Origin: Neolentinus lepideus HHB14362 ss-1
Lineage: Eukaryota > Basidiomycota > Agaricomycetes > Gloeophyllales > Gloeophyllaceae
Assembly: GCA_001632425.1 (NCBI GenBank)
Contig: KV425570.1
Coordinates: 124,001-188,000, forward strand
DNA: 64,000 bases
Reading direction: 5' to 3'
The position numbers were made by a program, and so were the translations under genes. Under the pieces are notes generated by a model that was not told the origin of the DNA, made no database searches, and saw only the letters and a program-made list of their open reading frames with translations. Every line of letters starts with the position of its first letter. Positions within the stretch are counted from its first letter, which is position 1. Positions 12,579 to 23,022 of the stretch are shown piece by piece.

Positions 12579-15063
12579 TCAGCCTTTCAAGACGTTGATC
12601 CCAGAGGCTGCATAATCAATTGGATCGTACCACCTATCATAAATCCTTCTCTGGACCTCACGGTTATCCCCTGGTGGCTGTAGTAGGTCTACAGAAGCTT
12701 CGCTTGCTTCAAGAATGTCCAGAAACCTCTCCGTTAAGCCTTGGACAGCTGAAGGGTGTTCATATCCCAGATTCGCCCGATTCCAATACCCTTCACATAG
12801 GATGCGTCTGAGGTCCTCCAGAGTACTCTTCAGTGGCGAAAAGTAAGGGGCAAGGTTTCCCAGTACATATTCTTCCATGCTCGATGCATCATTGATGATA
12901 TGCCCCTTGATTTTACCCATCGTATCCAAGTCAGAGTGAAAGATCAGATCGACCGGCTCTCTAGGTGGCCTGTACACGCCGGGAGCTTCACGTGTAAGGG
13001 AGATCCAACATAAGACCCAAAAGAAACCTTCAATCTCATGGAATGGATGACGTCGGAGAGACATATCTTCCACCTCCCGATAAAAGTTGTCCGAGCTCTC
13101 GTCGTCGAGTTCCTCGTCGTCCAAGTAATTGTAATTGCCACTACTAGGTTCAGCGGGCACTACCTCGTGGTCGTTTCTGCTCTTCCTTTGTACCAAAAGA
13201 GGGTCGAAGACTGGGATACTAGTCAGCACTTCCTTTCCCATAAATGCCCGGTGTCCCTGTTCGACTCGATTAAAGCGAGATGGAAGCTGTCAGCTGTTGT
13301 CACGTACCCGAGGTAGATCAAGACTAGGTTCGGCTTTGTCGTACTCAAAAGCCATTTCCAAGTCTATCAGCAGGCCGCGGTTGGGTTTTGGCCCTCCCGT
13401 AAGTAGAATATTGGATTCACTAATGTCGCCATGCATTATCCCGTGGTCAGTAATATGGATATGTCCTACAGATTTATTCCGATCAATCTTATCCTGGGGA
13501 AGAAGCAATGTATTAGGACCGCACCTCGAATTGCATCATGTAAACCTCCCAGTAACTCCTTGAGTGACGTGAACCTCCTCAAACTCCAGCCGAAGTCTGC
13601 TAAGAGAGCACGGGTGTGACGAAAGTTAAGCGGCCTTTTGCGACCATGGTCCACGTAGTATTTATCGATATCCAACAACCATCCTGTATCACCGAGAGGA
13701 TCTGTACCCATTGGGAATGAACCGTCCGAGGCCGATTCCGCTTGCTGAAAAATCTGCTGCATGTCAATCTTCACACCCTCCAGTTTGAGACCTTGACTCA
13801 TTTGATCCGTCTCATCGTCTTGGCCAGGGACTTGTTGGATTACGCGATATGACACCAAGCGAGCAAGACCATCGCTTGGACCAACCAAGTTGAAAGTATC
13901 ACCTTCCAGACGTATATCTTCTCGCACCCAGGCGTCCTTGATAACGTATATCTGCTCAGTAGGATGGTGAGGGTCACGAATCAGGGCTGTGTCACCTGCG
14001 ACCTACTTTGCGCTCCTGTATAGGCTTCCGGATGTCTATTTTCTTCCACGCCTTCCAGACACGGGTGGCTCTTCCGTGCAAGACTTCGTCGTGACATAAG
14101 TAAATTTCGTGGTAGAGGACGAAGACCTCTTCTTGACCGTCATTGGTAAACATACTACATTCCCACAATGGACGGGAAGGATTCAGAGGGCGTAATGTCG
14201 AATGTCTGAGCGTAAGGTCCCAGCCCAATTCATGGTCACATTTCAAGCAAAACCCTGAGATGACCCGGATGACATCCTTGGGACTCTGGAGACAATGTCG
14301 ACGATCGCTACGGTGAGATGCTTACTAGTGTGCGTACCTCGTGTATATTGATGTATTCGGACATCATGGAGCCCGACCGGTCCACCATCCACACTTGCAT
14401 AAACTGGCCAGCTAATACTAATCCATACAGGAAACGGCGGTTGGGTTGTCCTCGAAATATCTGGGCTGTTCGTCGTACGAAATTGATGACAGCTCTCTCC
14501 ACTCTATGTTGTTCGACGACCTCTACTGGAACCACGACATTGTGCCACCATCCTAACGCGGATAGGTCCGCTGGACCACCGGTGGTGCTGGCGGTAACTC
14601 TAGGTGTGTAGTCGGCTTCAACGGTACTTGCACTGGCATGTGGCGTATGCACAATCTCCCAGATTAGCCGTGGTTTCAGACGATTCTCTTCGAAGATTTT
14701 CACGGAAAGAGCGTTTGCGAGAAGTACGAAAGCGTCGCAGGTTGTATCGACTGACGTCCTGTCGGCCGGGAAGGCAGTCCATCGGCCAGTACCTGTTCCG
14801 TTTACGCCCGGTTGATATAATCCTTTCTCAATCGCTGCGCGGATGATGAGGTCGGTGACACGGTCGTCTTGCGGGAAGAGCACTTCGAGGAATTCAGGTA
14901 CGGCGGCAAAGGTAGGGTAACGGAACGATCTTCGGCGCAACATATTGTCCATCTCGTGCACCGTAATCGGTGGTGATGAAAACAGATAAAGCTCCGTCAA
15001 TCGCGGGTCTAGTGCTGGTGGCACATTTGGGTCTTGGCTGGTGGTGTAATTCGTGTCTGACAT
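12579..15063 (-). CDS. FunK1-type fungal protein kinase (about 755 aa)
   Basis: Kinase-fold protein of the FunK1 family, which is expanded in mushrooms. The N-terminal half is the family's conserved region (ALGWWHNVVVPVEVVEQ, FLYGLVLAGQFMQVWMVDRS). The C-terminal half has the catalytic loop as HGDISESNILL (HRD appears as HGD; the Asp and the downstream Asn are kept). The metal-binding loop is LLIDLEMA, so the Asp is kept where DFG is expected. The ending FHEIEGFFWVLCWI is typical. Exons on the minus strand: 15063-14338, 14285-14007, 13951-13525, 13465-13308 and 13256-12579. The junction at 13525/13465 was chosen because it gives AIRGHIHITDHGIMHGDIS with correct phase. Substrate unknown; activity likely but not certain. 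Confidence 0.88.
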
Positions 15064-16279
15064 TTGGGTCCAGGTTGTGGCAAAGAGGCCAGAGTATCTC
15101 CGAGTCGAAGGACAGAAGGAAGAGTCACAAGCTGGTGGCGAGAATAACTAGCTGAGTTTTGTCGCTTAGAAGACTCCGCCACAATCGGAGTAGGGGTTCC
15201 TGCTATAGGAACCTGGACCATGGTTATCGCCACGCAAAGGCAAACCTCCATTCATACCGCCTGGTAAGGACACATCCAGCTGGATGTGAGTGACTGCGTG
15301 CCCGTATCTCGGTACAATCGCGTCTCCGCCAATCATGTTCCTTTGTTCTATGTTGATGCCGGCATCTGTCTTGAACGGGCGACGTGTAGCTGTGCGAGTG
15401 CTTCAAGGCGGAGCTTGAAAGACATGCTATTGCGGAAAGTAAGCCAAGCCACGCCAGTTCCTTGGAAGTACACAAAGCGGGGAGCGACGACCAGAGGACA
15501 AAAGCACCAGTTCTTTGCTCTTGCACATTAGTCACATATTGTGCTGTCACCCCCAAAATGAGGTATCCTGAAACTATGACGGCAAATCAGTAGAACTAGA
15601 ATGGTCCATATCAATGGCAAGGAGCATATAGCGAAGATATCCAATCGAGTTATGGGACTTTGCAGGAACAGTAGACTGCGAACTTTGGGATATGACTGAT
15701 TAACGCAACAGCATGGAATCCATGGTGACACCAACCGGGCTCTATATCTACCCAGCATCCTTGAGTCGCCTCTGGTTGTCATGGAAGGACAACAAGCCCA
15801 AGAGATATACATGCGAGAGTAGCCCATTGTATTCTGTCGGCAAATAGCCGAGTCAGATGAGATCGTACGAGGGAAAGCTGTGCAATCGAGTGAACGTTCC
15901 AGGAAGGCCGCGCTTCTTTCCAGTCCTTGGTTTGATGTCGTGCTTACCGTAGCTTTGGCAGAGAGTGTACGTGTATTCTCCTAGAGGACTGTGACACCTC
16001 TGCAACTATTGCTCATGCGAGAAGATCTGTAGCCACGGCAGAAAATTAGTGTTCACGACTCATCACATATTGTATGAGTCCAGTTCGGAAGCATATTCCT
16101 AGCCAAAGCCAAAGGCTCTGTAGTCTTCTGGCGAACCGGGAAACTCGCAGGAGAGAGAGAATGAGATAGATCTTGCCATCAAACGCGCCAAAACGAGTAG
16201 CTTCGACAAATACCAGTGTGAGAATTCCACGAATGATTGATTGTAACTTGAAGCTTGAACGGCAGACATATACTTATCC
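15064..16279. other. intergenic interval
   Basis: Divergent promoter region between the FunK1 gene (minus) and the CUE-domain gene (plus), about 1.2 kb. Only short frames with no recognisable protein similarity occur. No repeat or RNA gene was seen. Confidence 0.45.
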
Positions 16280-18653
16280 TTGAATCTGCCTGTTCTGATG
16301 TCCATTATATCAGCTCTCCCACCTTACCCATCGACTGCCTCTGTCTCAGCGCTAAGTCCCGCTCAGCGTACTGTTCTGCATGAGACAATACTCACGACTG
16401 TATCCCAAACACTCGCCCTCCCGCCGGAAAAGCGGGACAACAGATCCTCTCTCATCTTTCTCGAATCATACGCGAAAAATGTGGCGAGAGAAGAATTACA
16501 GCTGCTCATTTGGGGTGCTCAGAACGCAAGAGAGCGGGAGAAGGCAGAGACTGAAGGCAAGAAGCTGAAGGGGAAAGCCTTATCCTTGGCCCAGAAATTG
16601 GTGATCTCGTCCAACCCGGATGCCAGGCCTTCACTGCAGGTTCTGCTGGACTTATGCGTCGTCTTTGCATCTTACCCGTCTCGGGTACGATCACTGCTTT
16701 CCTCCGCATTAGCGACGTCCCCTTCTCTCGTCCAAAACGTCTCGGATGAGGCTGTGCCTGCATTCATCACTTTACTCTCACCCGGCCACTCTGGAGGACT
16801 CTACGGGCTGCGCAAGACAGCGCACATCTTGGAATGCTTTCTCAGATGCTCCCCGAGAGAGTTCATAGAACCCTTCGCGTCGACCAAGCAGCTGGCTGTG
16901 ACTCTTGCGCGGGCATACGACGAGGGATTGGCCTCAATCGCCCGTTCTTATGGTGGCATAGGCAATTTAAGTGCTAATGCACAAACGCATCCGGATCGAT
17001 TGGATGACTGGGAGTTGCTATATCTGCAAACCAAGCGGTCTCTGCTGGATTCCTTTCACATCGTCTTATCGTCGTTATTAACATCTATATCACCGTCGGC
17101 GTCTCCGTCAGAAATGCTAAGCGCGCTAGAAACCCTTTCATTGCTTACACAGCTCGCCTCTGATGCTCCTCCTGGCGCGGTTACTGGTTCGATTCCGTTC
17201 ATAGACCGGCCTCTGCTCACAGACTATCTCACGACGCAATCGCAGCAGTTATCCCGCACTCTGATATCTTTGGTCCATAACAATGACAAGCAGTGGGATG
17301 CTCTGGAGTCCTCCATACGGGCGCTCGAAAAAAAGAACGAAAGCAGCGACAGCTGGCCCAAGCCAGAAATGGTGAAATTACTTCTGCGATCCTCTGGCAT
17401 GCCGCTACTTCAGCCTGGAGAAGCTGGTCTCGTAGATGCAGCTCCAGTACCGCAAGCGTCATCAGCATTGTCGAAGGGTAAAGAGCGTGCTACACCTGAG
17501 GAGCCGGATTTGGATTTGGATCTCAAAGTCACGCAAGTGCTGGATATACTATCCGATCAAGATCCTTCGTATGTAAGGCAGCTACTCAAGGGCGGTAGGA
17601 GTGTTGAAGCTGTCGTGGAAGGACTGTTGGAAGGCAATCTTCCGCTGCCTGAGGAGTTTCTTCAAGCTGAGCCGACCGATGTCGACAACAGTGCAAAAGT
17701 TGAGGAAGATTTTGGAAAGTATGTGGCGGAGAGGAGAAATGTATTCAACGAGGAACGATTGGATGAAGCCAACGTCTGGGTAGGTAAAAACAGGTATGTA
17801 TCTGAAGCACATTTTCGTTGCGATAATTGACCGGCAACGTTCTTCAGGGATGAGACTGGCTTATCTAAGGATCCATACCTGGCCCAAATGAAAGCGGATA
17901 TCTTGAGGCGTGTCGAGGAGATGTCTTCGGACGAAGAAGAAGAATCTCACGGCATAAACGTTGGATTCGATGACGAAGACTTAGATGGCGTCGGTGTGAA
18001 GGTTGGAGGAGAGGACGACGATGTCGAAGGATCTTCGTCCACGGACGGAGAGGATGGGGGGAAACAGCCGCCCGTTGACCCCCATGTCGTTGTCGAGCGT
18101 GCCTACCTCCGTGACCCTAGTCTGTTTGAGAGAGACGCCAATACCAGGAGAAGTGACGCCAGAGCTAGATTGAAGACGGAGACTGGTGAGTTTGTACCGT
18201 AGGTGATGGTCCGACCTGATCCTGACATCGACATGCAGGTTGGTCTGATGAACAGATTGAAGGATGGCGGATCATGCTGGAACGAGATGTGCGTATCTAT
18301 TGGAGTCTCCTTTAGTCTTGAGGCCGATTGTCTGATCAAACATCTCCGGGATGTAGCCCAAAGGAACACAGCGACTTCAACAAAAGTACGAGTTCTCTGG
18401 CAACAGGGCCGAGCCCCCACCTGTCGCATCTACTTCGGGTGTGCCCAGCTCTGGTGGAGGAAGAGGGGGAGACCGACGGGGTGGCAGTAGAGGGGGTGGT
18501 AGAGGGGGTGGTAGAGGAGGCGGTAGGGGTAGAGGTAGGGGTGGAGGTGGCAGTGGTGATACTGCTCGGGATAGAGCTCACAAGGAACGAAGAGGAAACA
18601 CTCAGCGGAAGAGGGGCCATGACAAGAAGATGGCAAGGGGTGGTGGTGCATAG
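16280..18653 (+). CDS. CUE-domain protein, Cue3/ASCC2 (Rqt3) homologue (about 732 aa)
   Basis: Subunit of the ribosome-quality-control trigger complex, which splits ribosomes stalled on mRNA with the helicase Slh1/ASCC3. The N-terminal half is a helical ASCC2-like region. Near residues 410-455 is the CUE ubiquitin-binding domain (VLDILSDQDPSYVRQLLK, then a GNLP end). An acidic linker and VVERAYLRDPSLFERD follow, then TGWSDEQIEGWRIMLERD and KYEFSGNRAEPP. The tail is RGG-rich (about residues 650-690) and ends RGHDKKMARGGGA. This block order is that of the Cue3/ASCC2 family. Exons are 16280-17793, 17848-18185, 18239-18288 and 18357-18653. A start at the second in-frame ATG (16298, MSIISALPPYPS) is equally plausible. 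Confidence 0.9.
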
Positions 18654-20612
18654 CGAAACGATACTAATAAACATTGAGAGAAGTCACAGCAGCTCCGTGT
18701 ACACCACCTCAGGAAAACATTGGACAGATTGTACCTCCCAAGCCAGGACCCAAGTCTCATGTTACCCTCGTTGCCAGACCGCTTAGCTGCTTAAATGACT
18801 CGCACTGATTCATGGTTGACGTCTGCTGATCTCTCTTCCTCCTCCGCCCAGACAACTAGAGTTTGGACGACGCGCTCGCATTTCGTAATCGGATCACGAA
18901 ACCGGTAGTCCTTTGTCCAGTCCAGATCCACTCGACAAGATCACAATCCGCTAATTGGCCCATTGAAATCCTGACCATTTAGTCTGGGTACGTACTCCTA
19001 TATCTTGCTCCTTCCTTATCAACCATCGCCGAATCTCATCAAATATATGATAGATACACGCACCTCATGCGTGGTAACTGCATTGTGCCGACCTATGCTA
19101 TCTGCACCACCACCCACACCATTGAGCACGGAAGTATAGCGAGGCATCATTTCCCCTCCTCGATTAGCGTCCAGCGCGAGAGTAAAGAGGACGTCTTGGC
19201 TCGAAACCCATCCCTCGGCAAGGCGCTAATGCGGTGAAACTGCTGGCCTGTACACGGAATTATGCGGCGATGCTAGTCAACAAATGTTCGTGAGTACGTC
19301 AAGAATCAAGATATGCTCTCTATCACATATCATCCTATCCTAGCTATTTCAGCACGGATTGTGGCCCGGTAATTTCTATGGCCCTACATCTTCCTTTTCA
19401 CCAGCATATACCGGACTACAAGTGAGCAATCGAATTCTACTTACCGTTTCTGCGTTCATCAGCGCCCGCTGGGTGCCCTATTTCTCACCGACGCCGGGTG
19501 TCCAGCATCCGAGACGCTGTCGCGGGCCGGACCCTGCGTAGTCGAAGTGTTAGGATCACTCAACGTGGATTATTGAAGTCTAGGTACGTTTGGTGTGCAT
19601 CGCCTTCGCTGTGCGCTTGGTTGAGATTGTACAGTGTGCAGGCCCTAGAGACACCAAACGCATTGAACCCACGTCTATGCAGGTGTTCGTTACTCACGGT
19701 CGAAGCAAGCTGTGAGAAATGGACTGAACAGCCTGAACGACAACGTTTCGTTTGGTACATATGTATCAGTCTCTTGATGGTGATTTCATTGCCAACGCAG
19801 TACTCTCCGGAATTACCATATGTCCTCGCCTGCCGCTGATACTCGCTCCCTTCCCCAGTATGCACACGAGATTTTCACCTAGACGCTGGATAAAGCATAG
19901 CACAACCCCACGTTTTACAGAGAAAGTCCGTTTGGACGATTCACTCCTGTCGACATGTCCTGACGACCCACAGCAGCAGGCTTCTCCACGCACAGAAGGC
20001 ACTGCTGTGGCAGCGAATCCCTGTAGGAAAGGATGAACTCAGTTCGTAATGAGGAGACGCCCGTGCACACGACACGCTTCGGTGGGCACCACGACACATT
20101 TCGTTTTAACATGTACATGTACACGTACAATGTTGCGTGGCGTCCTTGATGTGATCCGGGTATTAAGCGTGGCCAAGTCCGGACTGAAGCGCTGGTCATC
20201 CTGTCCAAGTGAGTTTCAATACAGAGTCTCAAATCCTGGAGTGGCGAGGTCACCGATGTTGCTGGAAGCCGAAGAACTTTATCGCATTTAGGATGCACGC
20301 AGTCGAGCTAGGCAAGGTATGAAAATAGGTAAGTGATGACATGCGCGGCCCAAGCGCTCACAAGTCCGTTCTAACTTTAGCTATACATGTTACTTCTGAG
20401 ATCTGATGGCTCGCTGTGCATTGGACCATTCTTCAGGTCAACATAGTCTCCCCTGCTCATTCGACCCCGATACACCGCACTTACGAACATAGGATCTCTA
20501 TCTTGAACGATCCCCACTGCAGCTTGGACGCTGACTTCCCAATCATTCTGAGTCGTCTCTCCAAGAGTACAAATGGCCGAACGAGGTAGGACTGTACCGC
20601 CCATGGACCTGC
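18654..20612. other. gene-poor interval
   Basis: About 2 kb without a supportable gene. A minus-strand frame across 20377-20745 (with NDWEVSVQAAVGIVQDRD) overlaps the start of the HET-domain gene and may be chance. An upstream ATG at 20572 could provide a 5' exon for that gene. No tRNA-like fold or transposon end was recognised. Confidence 0.4.
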
Positions 20613-22835
20613 TTGTCATCAGCACTGACAATGGTATTCGTAGTTGGATTACCTGACAAAGGAACCGTATTCGAGAACGACTCACTCCAGGGCGGCGTAA
20701 CTGCACCCGAACCAGAACTATCGCCCACGTCGCTTGTAGATCCACTCAGCAAGACGAGAGCAGATTCAGCACCCATGGACCAGCCGAGCGACTTGGCAAC
20801 TCTTGGCGAGAGCCACTGTCTGCCGTCGCTGGCGACATCGAGAGTGACGACACCATTTATGATCACAGGCTATTCGACCGGAGGTGGGCCACCAGTCCCT
20901 CATCCTGAAGAAGATGTGTCTGCGGACCTCCGCAACACGGGTGTAGAGGCTGTCACGGGCGCTTTGCTGGTAGAGCCACTCGACAAATCGGATGAAGATG
21001 CTCCCGAGGAGTCACCATCTGCCGCAGTAGAGGCGTGTGTCAGTAGCGAGCTCGATGGTACGTCCTCGCCAGCTCCTCTAGCCAGAGTGCAAGCACGTAT
21101 CCCACTTCAAGACTCTCCGTGCTGGAGACAGTCACCAAGAAACATTTCCCCGGAAATTGCGTCTCTGAAGTGCAAGGATCTAGGCGTCGAGGGTGTCTTG
21201 CGTCGATTCAATCAGGTGCTGGCAGGAGATTCTGGGCAAGAGATCCTCATGTCAGACCCGGGGGTGGAACCGCTCCTGGAAAGGCTCGTAAATGGAGAAG
21301 ATCTCGACTTTGGGACGTTGTATGCGCGTGTGCGCCACCTCTGGGACTCGGAGGTGCACAGGTATTACCTGCGAGACGTCGATATGCTGTACTCTGAGCT
21401 GATCGAGTTCAGCAATCGCCTTTACGCGGCCAAGAGTGCCTGCGTGACTGGCCACTTCATTGATCGATCGACTGGAGATCTTGATCAAGGCGTAATCACG
21501 TGGTTTCCTCGGAAACGATGCGTGATTTCGTGGGCCCGGCGTCTTTGGGACTTACGAGCGCATCGCGTCATCCCGTACCACTTCAGCCTCTCTTTAAGTC
21601 CAGACCAATTCGACCGTACTATATTCCTACCCCCACATTATCATGCTGTGTCACATAGCTGGACCGACATCATGCTAGCAGGATCCAGCATTGTCAATGG
21701 GCACGAGTGGCCCGTCCCGTTACCTACCGGTGTCACACTCGAAGCGGTTCGTAACGAGTTACTTAATCTCGGAGCCGAATATGCTTGGCTCGATGTTGTC
21801 TGCTTGCGGCAACATAGTGACTCCGATGCATCGGAATTTGACCGTGTGCAGGAATGGGCAGTTGATATTCCAACCATTGGTGCCATCTATGAAAAGGCTG
21901 AGCAGGTGGTCCGGTACTACAATGGGTTGGGAGTGCCCTTTGAGTGTCGGGGTTGGTCAGGGCCGAGGCACTGGCTTTGCCGAGTCTGGACCATACAAGA
22001 GATAAGAGATGGTTCTATACCAGCGGGGTTGCCTGAAGGTCTTGAAGCTGGTGACTTGATGAAACAGAAGAGTGTGGAGGATGGCATGACCCTGGAATAT
22101 TATCTGCGGCCTGTCATGGACCTGGAAAGGAATCTGTCAAAATTGGAAGCTGGGCTGATTGGCTTGCCAGCTGTAATGAAGCTTGCCACAGAATTGAAGA
22201 AGAGGTTTGCCACCAATCCTATTGACAAGATTGCTGCCTTTGGTGCATTACTCAGGACATCTCATATCCCTCTCTATAAAGGAGACATGGACCCTGAGGA
22301 TGCCTGGGATCTCCTTGTCCAACAAATGCCTCACAAAATCCTACAAGGTTTCTTATGGCTGGTTTGTGCATCTGGGAAGGGCAAGTTCAAGTGGAAGCCA
22401 TCTTGGGACCAGCTCATGTGTGGTGACTTTGACACCCTGCAGGCTGAATATTGGACACGGTGTAACTTGGAGATTCTTAACAACAATTTCATATGTCAAC
22501 CGGATTGTCGGCTACTCACAGGGCATGCACAGCTCACTTGGAAGTACAGTGATATGTACTGGCGGAGACAAATAGGGGAGGTGCAGTATTCAGACTCTGT
22601 TGTGCATGAACTCAAGTTCTATGTAACCGCTTGTCTGGGGCAAGAGTGCCGAGATTCCACAGTGCGGCTTGTTGGCAGTGATCTCGATGGGTGGTATTTC
22701 AGATATCTGATGGTATGCAAAGAGGTCAAACATTCAGAAGGAAAGATTGGATATGAGAAGATATCTGTAGTATATGTTATGGATTCTGCAATACAGAAAG
22801 CGGAGTATCAGGAAGTAGATGCAATCTTTGTGTAG
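20613..22835 (+). CDS. HET-domain protein (heterokaryon incompatibility type, 740 aa)
   Basis: Likely non-self recognition or programmed-cell-death protein with a basidiomycete HET domain, in one uninterrupted exon. The first 190 residues are Ser/Pro/Glu-rich linker. The HET signature follows at about residues 345-475: YHAVSHSWTDIM, then LNLGAEYAWLDVVCLRQ, WAVDIPTIGAIYEKAEQVV and WLCRVWTIQEI. About 260 further residues have no recognised domain. There is no NACHT or repeat module, so it is a short HET protein. The start is uncertain: ATG codons at 20613 and 20631 are both in frame and an upstream exon is possible. By eye, base composition drops in GC after about 22010. Confidence 0.85.
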   Translation: MSSALTMVFVVGLPDKGTVFENDSLQGGVTAPEPELSPTSLVDPLSKTRADSAPMDQPSDLATLGESHCLPSLATSRVTTPFMITGYSTGGGPPVPHPEEDVSADLRNTGVEAVTGALLVEPLDKSDEDAPEESPSAAVEACVSSELDGTSSPAPLARVQARIPLQDSPCWRQSPRNISPEIASLKCKDLGVEGVLRRFNQVLAGDSGQEILMSDPGVEPLLERLVNGEDLDFGTLYARVRHLWDSEVHRYYLRDVDMLYSELIEFSNRLYAAKSACVTGHFIDRSTGDLDQGVITWFPRKRCVISWARRLWDLRAHRVIPYHFSLSLSPDQFDRTIFLPPHYHAVSHSWTDIMLAGSSIVNGHEWPVPLPTGVTLEAVRNELLNLGAEYAWLDVVCLRQHSDSDASEFDRVQEWAVDIPTIGAIYEKAEQVVRYYNGLGVPFECRGWSGPRHWLCRVWTIQEIRDGSIPAGLPEGLEAGDLMKQKSVEDGMTLEYYLRPVMDLERNLSKLEAGLIGLPAVMKLATELKKRFATNPIDKIAAFGALLRTSHIPLYKGDMDPEDAWDLLVQQMPHKILQGFLWLVCASGKGKFKWKPSWDQLMCGDFDTLQAEYWTRCNLEILNNNFICQPDCRLLTGHAQLTWKYSDMYWRRQIGEVQYSDSVVHELKFYVTACLGQECRDSTVRLVGSDLDGWYFRYLMVCKEVKHSEGKIGYEKISVVYVMDSAIQKAEYQEVDAIFV

Positions 22836-23022
22836 TGACACATGTACAACAGCTTATTTATGCCATCTTGTTACTATCTGGACACACACTGTGTGCATAG
22901 GCGGCGACTAGACTGTGACACTGACTTTGAGGAGTATCCACTGCCCGTCCAAGGTGGCTGAGCGGACATCTGCAAGTGATATGGCTTATCCGCACAACAT
23001 ATACACACAGTGAGTAAGAACA

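Noticed and set aside
18430..18560. GGN-rich tract considered as a minisatellite
   Set aside because: It is the RGG-encoding part of the Cue3/ASCC2 homologue and in frame.
20377..20745. minus-strand frame with NDWEVSVQAAVGIVQDRD
   Set aside because: Overlaps the 5' end of the HET gene and shows no recognised domain or supporting exons.
22950..23010. tRNA-Ser-like start (AAGGTGGCTGAGCGG)
   Set aside because: No TpsiC arm (GGTTCGAATCC-like) or acceptor-stem partner follows, and spacing is wrong.
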